The notes beneath the pieces were generated by a model. That model searched no databases, was not told the DNA's origin, and saw nothing but the letters and a program-made list of their open reading frames with translations. A DNA stretch of 64,000 nt from Sphingomonas aurantiaca (GTDB lineage: Bacteria; Pseudomonadota; Alphaproteobacteria; Sphingomonadales; Sphingomonadaceae), in the NCBI RefSeq assembly GCF_003050705.1, contig NZ_QAOG01000004.1, positions 248,001 through 312,000 on the forward strand. The letters run 5' to 3'. The translations under genes and the position numbers were made by a program. Shown piece by piece: positions 1 to 7,439 of this stretch (within the stretch, counting starts at the first letter, position 1; the number at the start of each line of letters is the position of its first letter).

Positions 1-66
1 ATGCGAAGTCCCGGAGGTCGCAATCGGACGGCGTGAGAGGGGCGGGCAAATCAGCGTTCGGCATTG

Positions 67-1488
67 TTATGCACCTTCCCTGGAACTGTAGAAATCGCTG
101 CCGCGGACGGCGGAGTTGGCGCCGAAGAACCAGCCGATAGCCTTGCCGGAGGGGCCGCTGCGCCGCTTGGGGACGAGAAACTCGACCTTGTTGCGGACTG
201 CTTCCATGTCCGTCCGCCACTCTTCGTATTTATTGTCGAAGGGGTCCGGCTCCTCCTTCTTGAGGTATTCCTCCTCGCGGTAGACGAAGAGGATCACGTC
301 AGCGTCCTGCTCGATCTGTCCGCTGTCGCGCAGGTCGGACGGCATCGGTCGCTTGTCGGGACGCTTCTCGACGTCGCGGCTAAGCTGCGCCACCGCCATC
401 ACGACGAGGCCCTCGGACTTGGCGAACTGCTTGAGCCCGACGCTGACCTCGCTCGCATGCTCGTAAGGTGACATGCCCTTGCGACTGTGAGCCATCAGCT
501 GGAGGTAGTCGACAACGACCAGTTCGAGCTTCTCGCCCTTCGCTGCCAGCCTGCGCTTGTGGCTGCGCGCCTGGCGGATCAGCTTGGCGAGCGTCAGGCC
601 CGAGGTTTCGTTGATCTCGATCGGCAGTTCGTCGAACCGCTCTTTGGCAGCGATGACCGCGCCCATTTCGTGCGAGCGAACTGTGCCATCACGAACGTGT
701 TCGTACGGTACGCCGCCGCGTGGCGAGAATGTCATGTCGGCGAGCATGCGGCGGGTGAGTTCGTCGGCGCTCATCTCGAGCGAGAAAATCAGGACGCCGT
801 GCCCCATTCCGGCGGCGCCAATTGAGTATGACGTGACCAGCGAGGTCTTGCCCATGCCGGGACGGCCGCCGACGACGACTAGGTTCGACGGGCGCAACAC
901 GCCGATCGCGTCGTCGAGCGAGTTGATGGTCCCGCAACGGACGCCAATTATCGGTTTGCCGAAGCTGTTGATGACCACGTCGGCATACTGACCAACGGAT
1001 CCTTGCGCGGTGACGACCTGCTCCGCCAACTCGGCGACTGCTTCATCGGCGTTTGCAACCAGTTCCTCGCGCGTCACTGACAGGTCGCGCGCTGAGGCGA
1101 CGACGTCTTTCAGGCCTGCGACCATCCGCCGGCGGCTCGATAGCATGGTGATCTGGTCGAAGTACGCCTTGGTCCGCGCCTTGGGTCCTGCGTTGAGGTT
1201 GGCTGCGGCCAGCACCGAATACGCGCGTGGCCATTCGCCATCTTCGGCAAAGTGCGGGGCAAGCGTCACAACGTCGACCGCGCCGGATGCCGACTGTTCG
1301 ATCATCTTACCGTAGATGCGGCCGTACAGCGGGACCGAGAAGTCCGCCGGGCGGCAGCGATCAGCAACCTCGTCGATCAGCCGGTTGTTTGCGAGTAGAT
1401 CGCCGAGAAAGCCGATCTCGGCCTCGACGTTGTAAAGCGGGCTCGCCGTCTCGGCCGTCGCGAACTGCTCTTCGAACGCGCCGCTCAT
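67..1488 (-). CDS. Replicative DNA helicase, DnaB-like (phage)
   Basis: 473 aa, close to the usual 450-480 aa of DnaB. It unwinds DNA at the fork and works with the primase encoded just upstream. The N-terminal third matches the DnaB primase-interacting domain. A RecA-like ATPase follows, with Walker A GGRPGMGKTS at about residues 207-216, Walker B VVVDYLQLM at about 324-332, and the downstream LSRDVEKRPDKRPMPSDLRDSG region typical of DnaB. An upstream in-frame ATG at 1542 exists, but I chose 1488 because that ATG overlaps the primase TGA as ATGA, the usual sign of translational coupling. The phage early-region setting argues for a phage copy, not the chromosomal dnaB. Confidence 0.93.
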   Translation of the reverse strand: MSGAFEEQFATAETASPLYNVEAEIGFLGDLLANNRLIDEVADRCRPADFSVPLYGRIYGKMIEQSASGAVDVVTLAPHFAEDGEWPRAYSVLAAANLNAGPKARTKAYFDQITMLSSRRRMVAGLKDVVASARDLSVTREELVANADEAVAELAEQVVTAQGSVGQYADVVINSFGKPIIGVRCGTINSLDDAIGVLRPSNLVVVGGRPGMGKTSLVTSYSIGAAGMGHGVLIFSLEMSADELTRRMLADMTFSPRGGVPYEHVRDGTVRSHEMGAVIAAKERFDELPIEINETSGLTLAKLIRQARSHKRRLAAKGEKLELVVVDYLQLMAHSRKGMSPYEHASEVSVGLKQFAKSEGLVVMAVAQLSRDVEKRPDKRPMPSDLRDSGQIEQDADVILFVYREEEYLKKEEPDPFDNKYEEWRTDMEAVRNKVEFLVPKRRSGPSGKAIGWFFGANSAVRGSDFYSSREGA

Positions 1489-2480
1489 GTCCGGATGCCC
1501 CGCAGCTGGTCGTTCCAGTCCTTGAAGCCCTCGGCTGGCCACATGATCCGCGTCGAGTAGCCGTGCTCGATGAGCTCCTCCTCGACCTTCTCTACCGCGG
1601 CGCGGCCTGCTGCATCATTCTGGCCGGCGATCACGATCGAGACGATGCGACGCGGGTATTCGATGTAGGGCATCATCGCGGTGCCCAATGTCACCCAGAC
1701 TTCGGCACCGAGCTCCTGTGCGAGGCTCAGGCCGTCTTCAGGTCCCTCGGTCACGATCAGTTCGTCACCTACGCTGTAAGCGTCCGAGTTGATCCGGAGC
1801 GCGCCGCCCTTGATCCGACCCAGGCTGCGCTTGGGCTTGTCCATGCGCGCCTTCTGCTTACCGCCGTCGGCGAGGAAGATGCGCTGCAGACCGATCAGCT
1901 GATCGTCTCCGTCGACCACTGCGCCGACAAGGGCGGGTAGATCGGGACCACATTGACCCGTTTCATCGTCGTACCAGGCGGGCGTCGTCGCGAACCGGAT
2001 CGTATGCGGTGGGGGCATGATGATGCCGCGGCTGCGCAGATAGACCTCAGCAGGCGTGCCGGGGGCAGGGATCGCCTTGTCCCAGACCGCTTGTGCGCGA
2101 TCGATGGCACGTTGCCGGTCACCTTCGTCTTCGGCTGCCGCCTTAGCGCGTTGCGCAGGATCCACGCCGGGCAGGCTAGCGGCACCCAGCCACTTCATCG
2201 CGTCGAGGAAGCCGATGTTCTCGGTCTTCATCACGTACTTCACGATGTCGCCGGACGCGTTGCAACCGAAGCAGTGATACGTGCCCTTGGCATCGTTCAA
2301 CTGCATCGATGGCGTGCGCTCGTTATGGAAGGCGCACAGGGCACGCTTCTCGTTCTTGCCGGCGCGGATCACTTTGCGGGTGCGGGCGACGACGTCGCTG
2401 ATGTTGTAGCGCTGCTTGGCCTCGTCCACCGCTTGGCGAAAGGCGGCGTCGCGTTCTGCCCGAGCCGTATTGCGGCTCAC
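1485..2480 (-). CDS. Phage primase with CHC2 zinc finger and Toprim domain
   Basis: 331 aa, shorter than bacterial DnaG (about 600 aa) because it lacks the C-terminal helicase-binding domain. It should make RNA primers for element replication. The zinc finger is visible as Cys49, His52, Cys70 and Cys73 (CAFH and CFGC). The Toprim domain shows the VTEGPED acidic motif at about 243-249. The second Toprim motif reads GQNDAAG where DNDxAG is usual, so the first metal-binding Asp appears replaced by Gln. The start is placed at GTG 2480, which overlaps the upstream TGA as GTGA; an in-frame ATG at 2519 is the alternative. It is translationally coupled to the genes on both sides. Confidence 0.88.
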   Translation of the reverse strand: MSRNTARAERDAAFRQAVDEAKQRYNISDVVARTRKVIRAGKNEKRALCAFHNERTPSMQLNDAKGTYHCFGCNASGDIVKYVMKTENIGFLDAMKWLGAASLPGVDPAQRAKAAAEDEGDRQRAIDRAQAVWDKAIPAPGTPAEVYLRSRGIIMPPPHTIRFATTPAWYDDETGQCGPDLPALVGAVVDGDDQLIGLQRIFLADGGKQKARMDKPKRSLGRIKGGALRINSDAYSVGDELIVTEGPEDGLSLAQELGAEVWVTLGTAMMPYIEYPRRIVSIVIAGQNDAAGRAAVEKVEEELIEHGYSTRIMWPAEGFKDWNDQLRGIRT

Positions 2481-2947
2481 TTCACGCCGCCTTTGGAAGC
2501 TGCAATCATTTCGAGCCACTGGCAGGTGATCGCATGCGCGCGACGGATCAGCGCCTCATGGGGCGCCACTTCTTCGACTGTCGTTTCACCGTCCAGTTCG
2601 GCGCGAATGATGGACGGCAGCAACGTAGCGAGCGTGACTGACGCAGGATCGTCGCCTGAGCATACCGAACCGGCATCAGCCCAGCGTCCACCGACCAGCG
2701 CCAATAGTGGATCGGCGAACCGACCTCCCCATTCGTGGCAACCGGCGAGGAACGTGGGCAGGTCGATCGGGGAGGCGGTGTTGGCATACGCCGCCGCCCG
2801 ATCTTCCGACTTGCCCAGTACGCGACCCATGTCGCCCCAGGTTGCGCCGTCGTCGGTCTTGATCGATGTGATGACGGCGTTCTGCGTATCGACCGCGGTT
2901 GACGCGGAGAACGTACGACGGCGTCCGTGGATGTACGGTGCGTTCAT
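2477..2947 (-). CDS. Hypothetical phage early protein, possible HTH regulator
   Basis: 156 aa, no family recognised with certainty. Residues about 35-75 (TWGDMGRVLGKSEDRAAAYANT and following) could form a helix-turn-helix, which together with its place just before the replication genes suggests a CII-like or replication-initiation accessory role; that is inference. A purine-rich GAGGCAG lies about 9 bases before the ATG. Its stop overlaps the primase start as GTGA, so it is the first gene of a coupled three-gene block ending in the helicase. Codon use is GC-rich and ordinary for this genome. Confidence 0.7.
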   Translation of the reverse strand: MNAPYIHGRRRTFSASTAVDTQNAVITSIKTDDGATWGDMGRVLGKSEDRAAAYANTASPIDLPTFLAGCHEWGGRFADPLLALVGGRWADAGSVCSGDDPASVTLATLLPSIIRAELDGETTVEEVAPHEALIRRAHAITCQWLEMIAASKGGVK

Positions 2948-2964
2948 GCGGCAACTGCCTCTGC

Positions 2965-3198
2965 ATGGCGAAGGACAAAGAAGCGCGTGCCGAGAATCAC
3001 GTTACAGTGATGGCTCTGGCGAACATGCTGGCGGCGATAGTCGATGCGATGCGTGACTTCGGCGTACCGAACGACATCATTCATGGATTCTTGGATCGCC
3101 TCACCGTGCTCAACTCGGTCAGTCTTTCCGGCATGCCAGCGGCGATTATCGGCGACTTTGTCGACGTCATTCGCGGGACGGTGGCAGACAATGACTGA
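2965..3198 (+). CDS. Small hypothetical protein
   Basis: 77 aa from ATG 2965, starting MAKDKEARAENH. No family recognised. It has a plausible amphipathic helical pattern (ALANMLAAIVDAMRDFGV; then DIIHGFLDRLTVL) and GC-rich third codon positions, which favour it over the overlapping minus-strand frame. No clear ribosome binding site is visible, and the divergent minus-strand gene starts only 17 bases away, which leaves little room for a promoter. It may be a small accessory gene of the element or not expressed. Confidence 0.45.
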   Translation: MAKDKEARAENHVTVMALANMLAAIVDAMRDFGVPNDIIHGFLDRLTVLNSVSLSGMPAAIIGDFVDVIRGTVADND

Positions 3199-3483
3199 GG
3201 GTGGGGTGACCGCAAGCATCTTGGGGAGCGCGATCACCCCTACATCCGTCGCGCCAGGCGGGGCGCGCATAGCGGCTGGACTGGGAGATATCAGCCAGCC
3301 CCTCGGATGTTGGTCGTCGTATGTCTCACAGGGATGGCCGATGCTAACAGGCATTGCCGCATACACAGATCGAGAGGCGCTATCACATGCTGTCATGCGA
3401 GCGGCCGTTCGGAACAAGAGCTTGCTGTCAGGGATCGTGCGGTCCACCCTCGATCCGCAGCGGTACACTGGGGAAAATGAAGC
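3199..3483. other. Stretch without a confident gene
   Basis: Frames stay open on both strands. On the plus strand a frame starting ATG 3191 (MTEGGVTASILGS) runs through but becomes arginine/serine-rich and collides with better genes after 3484. On the minus strand a frame ending at 2944 overlaps the next start as ATGA, but its protein is unlike a folded protein. I cannot choose between them and do not call either. Confidence 0.4.
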
Positions 3484-3720
3484 ATGTTTAGAGACGACAC
3501 GTTATCCGAGCACGAGGCCCCTCTCGTGCAGAACCTATTCGACAGAATTGTCGAAGCTGACCGTGGCTCACTCGCGAGCGACACTGACATGGCAAAGTAC
3601 CTTCTCGATACTTGGCAGCGAGCCGCAGAAACTGTCATGCGCCCTCTCAAAACACGTACTCAGCTCGAAGCGGAGTTGGAGCGATTGCGACCATCAAGCC
3701 CGTTCGATATCGGGGACTAA
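3484..3720 (+). CDS. Small hypothetical protein
   Basis: 78 aa, acidic and helical in appearance (MFRDDTLSEHEAPLV at the start, then LLDTWQRAAETVM and LEAELERL). No family recognised. A GGGGAAAA purine run lies 7-14 bases upstream of the ATG. Its last 74 bases overlap, tail to tail, a minus-strand gene that has stronger support from translational coupling, so this one is only moderately likely. Confidence 0.45.
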   Translation: MFRDDTLSEHEAPLVQNLFDRIVEADRGSLASDTDMAKYLLDTWQRAAETVMRPLKTRTQLEAELERLRPSSPFDIGD

Positions 3721-3934
3721 TCAACGAGCAATCTCGGTTGACGCCGCGTTCTTGCGGCTCCCAGATCGACGAGAAAGCGCGGCCCTCCAGAGGCAGGGGG
3801 AGATATTCGCCGGCGTTCGAGGGCATGGTCGCGGGGCCGTCGATCTCGTAGTCCCGCGCTTCCTGCTCAAGCGGGAATGGCTGAAGCGCACCGCCTTGGG
3901 AGGAAGCAGTATCGAGCGTACGGTCAGCGCTCAT
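3647..3934 (-). CDS. Hypothetical phage early protein
   Basis: 95 aa, no family recognised. Its ATG overlaps the stop of the preceding Cro-like gene as ATGA, so the two are very likely one translationally coupled unit driven by the operator-controlled early promoter. The protein is polar with no membrane segment and a run of proline and aromatic residues in the middle (EYLPLPLEGRAF). Position as second gene of the leftward early transcript suggests an early regulatory or host-takeover function, but nothing in the sequence defines it. Confidence 0.6.
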   Translation of the reverse strand: MSADRTLDTASSQGGALQPFPLEQEARDYEIDGPATMPSNAGEYLPLPLEGRAFSSIWEPQERGVNRDCSLISPRYRTGLMVAIAPTPLRAEYVF

Positions 3935-4194
3935 GCCGCTTTCCTACGGTTCTGGCGTGGCGAACTCTCGCCGGCGTCAACAGCGCCTTTTCCGTCGGCG
4001 ACGTACAGCGCCATGAAGTTAAAAATTTGGCGCTGGGTTTCAGGCCATAGCCGCCGAGGCGCGGTTCGCTTTTCGCCGCGTAAGTCGCGCACAAGCTTCC
4101 AGTCGTTAAGCGCAAGTAAGCCAAACTTCGCATCTGATATGCCGTGGGCGCGGCAAAACGCCTCAATGCTTTCGAGTAACGCTGCATCGTCCAT
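3931..4194 (-). CDS. Cro-like small DNA-binding protein
   Basis: 87 aa from ATG 4194 (MDDAALLESIEAFCRAHGIS). Residues about 5-55 fit a lambda-repressor-like helix-turn-helix: an amphipathic first helix, then GISDAKFGLLALNDWKLVRD, in which an HTH protein recognises its operator, then a basic segment LRGEKRTAPRRLWPETQRQI. It is divergent from the CI-like repressor and is the first gene of the leftward early unit, the position of Cro. The -10 box sits only 7 bases before the ATG and no Shine-Dalgarno is present, so the mRNA is probably leaderless. Upstream ATG 4230 is unlikely because it would lie upstream of the promoter. Confidence 0.7.
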   Translation of the reverse strand: MDDAALLESIEAFCRAHGISDAKFGLLALNDWKLVRDLRGEKRTAPRRLWPETQRQIFNFMALYVADGKGAVDAGESSPRQNRRKAA

Positions 4195-4201
4195 AAGGCA
4201 G

Positions 4202-4230
4202 CAATATGCGGGATGTATCCCGCGTGTCAA
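4202..4230 (-). promoter_or_regulatory. Leftward early promoter with operator in the spacer
   Basis: Read on the minus strand: TTGACA (4230-4225), a 17-base spacer that is one base plus the whole palindrome O1, then ATATTG (4207-4202) as a -10 box. The expected transcription start is at about 4194-4195, on the ATG of the Cro-like gene. A repressor bound to O1 would block polymerase directly. Confidence 0.6.
4208..4223. promoter_or_regulatory. Operator O1, 16-bp palindrome
   Basis: GCGGGATGTATCCCGC, perfect in its six-base arms GCGGGA/TCCCGC around a four-base centre. It lies between the -35 and -10 of the leftward early promoter. Three more copies occur in this window, all around the repressor gene, so this is almost certainly the binding site of the CI-like or Cro-like protein. 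Confidence 0.75.
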
Positions 4231-4260
4231 CGTGCTGTTGATGCGTGTGCTGCCAATATT

Positions 4261-4276
4261 GCGGGATTTACCCCGC
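4261..4276. promoter_or_regulatory. Operator O2, 16-bp palindrome with one mismatch
   Basis: GCGGGATTTACCCCGC, one arm base different from the consensus GCGGGA-N4-TCCCGC. It ends 16 bases before the repressor ATG and is 53 bases centre-to-centre from O1. It would allow the repressor or the Cro-like protein to control the repressor gene itself. Confidence 0.7.
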
Positions 4277-4292
4277 GAGGGTATTGCGGACC

Positions 4293-5027
4293 ATGCGTAA
4301 ATACGAAGACGTTCAAGTTGATGCGCTGCGTCATGCGCTCGAAGAGGCTACGAAGCCGGGCGGCCGATGGAGTCGCCGCGCGCTCTCTCTCGCGGCGGGC
4401 CTCGGCCCCGACGCCGTCCGCGACATTATTTCCGGCAAGAGCAAGGCACCTGGGTTTAGAACCGTTGTAGCACTCGCTGACGTTCTAGATATATCGTCAA
4501 CCGCGTTTCTTGGATTGTCAGATGAAATCGCTGATGCTCCTATGGTCCCAATACTGGGTGCCATCGAACCGGGGGTATGGCGAGAAGAGCCTCTTGGGGA
4601 TCCGTCACGAGCGGAATTGATACCGGCCGTGGTAGATATCGCTCTACCCGACATCAAGCGCTTTGCTGTCCGGATGGTGGGCTTGTCTATGGATGAGCTA
4701 TTTGTCCCGGACGATGTGCTCTACTGCGAATATACCAGAGAGAATGAGGTTCGTCTTAGCGCTGGCCATCTTGGCGTTATACTGCGGGAAAAGAATGGCC
4801 TGTATGAGCTTACCGCACGTGAGATAGCGATGAACGAAGTAGAGGAGGTGGCGCTGATTTCGCGCACAACCGTCCCAAGCCTGAGCTTTCAGAAGACGGT
4901 CTCTTTCAATAGCGATTATATGGCGGTGGACGGGGACGATAATGTCTATGAGGTAATAGGCATAATTAAAGGGGTGTACCGGCAGGTCCGAGGCATTGAT
5001 CGCATGCGGGACGTGTCCCGCAAATAG
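4293..5027 (+). CDS. CI/LexA-like prophage repressor (HTH plus S24-like domain)
   Basis: 244 aa. An N-terminal helix-turn-helix at about residues 26-70 (SRRALSLAAGLGPDAVRDII) is followed by a C-terminal S24 peptidase-like dimerisation domain with the VRMVGLSMDELFVPDDVL motif at about 127-143. The catalytic Ser is present (Ser132), but where the general-base Lys is expected the sequence reads LTARE (Arg177), so RecA-stimulated self-cleavage may be lost. It should keep the element silent by binding the GCGGGA-N4-TCCCGC sites. Start ATG 4293 is chosen over 4245 because the HTH begins soon after it and O2 lies just upstream. The last codons of the gene contain operator O3. Confidence 0.85.
   Translation: MRKYEDVQVDALRHALEEATKPGGRWSRRALSLAAGLGPDAVRDIISGKSKAPGFRTVVALADVLDISSTAFLGLSDEIADAPMVPILGAIEPGVWREEPLGDPSRAELIPAVVDIALPDIKRFAVRMVGLSMDELFVPDDVLYCEYTRENEVRLSAGHLGVILREKNGLYELTAREIAMNEVEEVALISRTTVPSLSFQKTVSFNSDYMAVDGDDNVYEVIGIIKGVYRQVRGIDRMRDVSRK
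5006..5021. promoter_or_regulatory. Operator O3, inside the 3' end of the repressor gene
   Basis: GCGGGACGTGTCCCGC, perfect arms. It overlaps the last codons of the repressor coding sequence and is 30 bases centre-to-centre from O4, close to three helical turns, a spacing compatible with cooperative binding of dimers. Confidence 0.65.
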
Positions 5028-5030
5028 TGC

Positions 5031-5056
5031 TTGACGCGGGATGTGTCCCGTATCAG
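5031..5056 (+). promoter_or_regulatory. Rightward promoter candidate with operator O4 (5036-5051)
   Basis: TTGACG at 5031-5036 runs straight into the palindrome GCGGGATGTGTCCCGT (5036-5051), followed by TATCAG as a weak -10 candidate at an unusually short spacing. The arrangement mirrors the leftward promoter, where O1 fills the spacer after TTGACA. It would drive the gene at 5170. The operator is clear, the -10 is not. Confidence 0.5.
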
Positions 5057-5169
5057 AAAGAGTGTCGTGCTGGGAACTGATTATGAGCCCAAGCGCGACG
5101 CAGGTTAGATAGCGAGCTCGCTTTGGCAGCCCCCTCCATCTTCTGCGGTCAACACGTGGGAGATGCATC

Positions 5170-6159
5170 ATGGCAACGCAGCCGCTCTATCAGTCGTACA
5201 ACCCGCCCGTACCGTTCCCACCAAAACCCGATAGTTGTGTAGGCGCTTCAAAGGGGGCGGCCGCAGTTGCGGTCAATCGCGCTGTGGCGAAGCTTCCGCC
5301 GGTTGTTCGCGACGCGACTCTTGATGAGATCACGATCGCGGAGCAGGCCGCAGCGGCCATTAGGCAGGCGCACCTCTCGCTTACGCCGGCGTATGTCTCA
5401 GCGTTTCTGAAGTGGGGCGCTGCTGCCTCGGCTCTAGCGACGGAGAGCGCCAGCGATCAGGAAAGCAGCGAACGTCTCGACGTCCTGCTGGAATCGATGG
5501 ATACTCTAAGTGAGACCCCGTCGGGCAACTTGGCAGACCTCGTTTTCAAGACCTACGTGCTGGCGCTCGAGGCCACTGACAGCTCGTGCTTTGGTCCGAT
5601 GCGCGAGACAAGCCGCGACGAGGACTCTCTGGTGGAGAACTTGGGGTACGCGGCATATCGCGACATCCGCAATCTCGATCCTTTGCCCGCAATGCTCGAT
5701 CAGCTTGGCGCGGCGGGCTGGCGTCTCTCAACCAGCACTGTGGCTTATACCCGGTCGATCGGAGACGCGATCACCGGCGCGTTTACGCGAGCAATTGCTG
5801 GCGCCGGTGAGGCCAATGCCGATATCGGCCATTTTGGCGCCGATCCGCACGCAGCGTGGCTAGCCGATCGCAATCGCGCGCAGGCCACGATCAATGCCGC
5901 TGACGAGACGCTCACCGACGAAGCCGCAGATGCGCTGAGCACTTACACGGTGAAACGGGACCTCGAGATATCCAAGACGCCTGCAACCACGCGAGATGGC
6001 GTCCTGGCGAAGCTCGCCTTGATCGCGCAGATCAGCCTTGAGGGCTGGGAGCCGAACATGGACTGGTGCGCATCGGCGCTGGTCGACGCTCAGCGCGTGG
6101 CAGGGGTTGGATCGCTCGCCGGCGCAGTCGAAGAACGCCACCGGGATATGGCGGCATGA
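5170..6159 (+). CDS. Hypothetical phage protein, 329 aa
   Basis: No family recognised. The protein is alanine-rich and mostly helical in character with no membrane segments; residues about 45-95 and 225-270 are the most regular helical stretches. GTGGGAG lies 6-12 bases before the ATG as a ribosome binding site. It is the first gene downstream of operators O3/O4, so it is probably under repressor control, and its stop overlaps the next small cysteine-rich gene as ATGA. No signal peptide. Confidence 0.75.
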   Translation: MATQPLYQSYNPPVPFPPKPDSCVGASKGAAAVAVNRAVAKLPPVVRDATLDEITIAEQAAAAIRQAHLSLTPAYVSAFLKWGAAASALATESASDQESSERLDVLLESMDTLSETPSGNLADLVFKTYVLALEATDSSCFGPMRETSRDEDSLVENLGYAAYRDIRNLDPLPAMLDQLGAAGWRLSTSTVAYTRSIGDAITGAFTRAIAGAGEANADIGHFGADPHAAWLADRNRAQATINAADETLTDEAADALSTYTVKRDLEISKTPATTRDGVLAKLALIAQISLEGWEPNMDWCASALVDAQRVAGVGSLAGAVEERHRDMAA

Positions 6160-6452
6160 CCTGCGAGCGAACCTGTGCCAGCTGCAAGTGGTGGTCGAAC
6201 GAGCAACCGCAGCTTGCCACCGCCTCTCGCCGGGCGGCGGGTGCCGATCCGGAGATCGGCACCTGCATGATTGCTCCCCCGGTCGTCGTTCGCCTTGCGG
6301 GAATACAGGGCAGCTATTTCCCAGAGACCCTCGCATCGCGCGGCTGCGGGCGCTGGGCGGGCCCGAATGGCGGCCCAAATGGTGGGGAGCGCGTAGGGCA
6401 GGGCGGGGAGGTCGACGCTACCGTCACGCCGTTCCGCAGGATCGCTGCGTGA
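6156..6452 (+). CDS. Small cysteine-rich protein, possible zinc finger
   Basis: 98 aa from ATG 6156, overlapping the previous stop as ATGA, which decides the start. The N-terminus MTCERTCASCKWW has three cysteines in a C-x3-C-x2-C pattern; two more Cys follow (GTCMIA and RGCGRW), so a metal-binding fold is likely. The C-terminus is glycine-rich and probably disordered. Such small zinc-finger proteins are common in phage accessory regions. Function unknown. Confidence 0.65.
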   Translation: MTCERTCASCKWWSNEQPQLATASRRAAGADPEIGTCMIAPPVVVRLAGIQGSYFPETLASRGCGRWAGPNGGPNGGERVGQGGEVDATVTPFRRIAA

Positions 6453-6466
6453 CACGGGCTCCCTAT

Positions 6467-6685
6467 CTACTGGCGATAACGAGCCACGAGGGCCGTCAGC
6501 GCTCGGCCGGTCACACGGTACTCGGTATCCTCAATCAGCAGGCTAAGCGCTCCGGGCGCTCCGTGCAGTCCTCGGGCCAACTCGGAAATCATTTTGCCAG
6601 CGGATCCCGAAGCCAGCGCTTGCCAGCCGCCGCCCGCTATCCGCTCGATGGAAGCGAAATCGTCTGGATGAAAATTGTCGTCCAT
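6467..6685 (-). CDS. Small hypothetical protein
   Basis: 72 aa beginning MDDNFHPDDFASIER. No family recognised; acidic N-terminus then helical segments (GKMISELARGL, GRALTALVARY). Its ATG directly abuts the TGA of the gene upstream, so the two are probably translated as a unit. It converges on the rightward cysteine-rich gene with only 14 bases between. Confidence 0.55.
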   Translation of the reverse strand: MDDNFHPDDFASIERIAGGGWQALASGSAGKMISELARGLHGAPGALSLLIEDTEYRVTGRALTALVARYRQ

Positions 6686-6934
6686 TCAGCTTTCCAAGGC
6701 CGGTCGATCAGGATCAGCGATCATCGCACGAATGTCGCTTGGACTGTAAACTGCGGTCCCGTCATCAAGTTTGATGACAATGTTATCGAGCGAGCCAGAC
6801 GAGCCGGTGGCGACGAAGGCAACTGCAGACTTCAGATCGTCGCATACGGCGATTGCACGCTCTCGTTGATCACTCGCAGCCCCGAAAGGCCTGCCGTAGG
6901 GAGTCGCTGGCGCGCTCCAGGGTATGCTCTTCAT
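6686..6934 (-). CDS. Small hypothetical protein
   Basis: 82 aa beginning MKSIPWSAPATPYG. No family recognised. The second half (NIVIKLDDGTAVYSPSDI) could be a small beta-rich fold. A GAGAGG purine run about 10-15 bases upstream of the ATG supports the start. It precedes the 72-aa gene without a gap. Confidence 0.55.
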   Translation of the reverse strand: MKSIPWSAPATPYGRPFGAASDQRERAIAVCDDLKSAVAFVATGSSGSLDNIVIKLDDGTAVYSPSDIRAMIADPDRPALES

Positions 6935-7018
6935 AATAAATTGGCCTCTCTTTTGACCTGGCGGACGGTGCCCGCGCGTCCCCCTATGCGAACGGCGCCT
7001 ACGCGGGCATCGGACGGC

Positions 7019-7360
7019 TCAGAAATCGACGTATCGCCAGCCGATTTCCGTGCTGCCCTTATGCTGGGCGATTGTCAGTTCAATCGGTTCCTCGCCGCAA
7101 CCTTCACAATCGAACCTGATGGCCAGACCATCCCGACGACCGCTCGGGTTCATAGCGCCGTGTGCCACCGGATCGACTTTGATTTTTCCGCCCGACACCG
7201 TCGTTTCAACTACCGTCGCACGGTCCTCGCCTCTGTCGTAGACAGTAACGCCGGTGTGATGGAGGTTCGCACTACCGCAACGTGGACAAAGCAAATCAGC
7301 GGTTCCACGGCCGTACGGTCGGGTCTTAATTTCGTCACTTTGAGCCCAGGCGTTCGTCAT
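7019..7360 (-). CDS. Small zinc-ribbon protein
   Basis: 113 aa from ATG 7360 (MTNAWAQSDE), preceded by GAGGAAGGA, which favours this start over ATG 7381. Two cysteine pairs are visible, CPRCG near residue 25 and CEGCG near residue 85, spaced as in a zinc-ribbon. The middle (VTVYDRGEDRATVV) looks like beta strands. It is probably a nucleic-acid or protein-binding adaptor of the element; the exact role is unknown. Confidence 0.7.
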   Translation of the reverse strand: MTNAWAQSDEIKTRPYGRGTADLLCPRCGSANLHHTGVTVYDRGEDRATVVETTVSGGKIKVDPVAHGAMNPSGRRDGLAIRFDCEGCGEEPIELTIAQHKGSTEIGWRYVDF

Positions 7361-7439
7361 GACTAATCCTTCCTCATTCAAATTTAGTGCGAATCTGCTA
7401 TTGCGGTTTGGTCGGGGTTACACGGCGCCAGTGCGTCTC

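Noticed and set aside
2944..3468. Minus-strand frame whose stop overlaps the next ATG as ATGA
   Set aside because: The overlap is suggestive, but the product (rich in His, Arg, Pro, Cys) is unlike a folded protein and the opposite strand has better codon use at 2965-3198. Left undecided, not called.
6038..7366. Long plus-strand frame through the minus-strand small genes
   Set aside because: Starts inside another gene and covers three genes with good ribosome binding sites; Arg/Thr/Ser-rich product.
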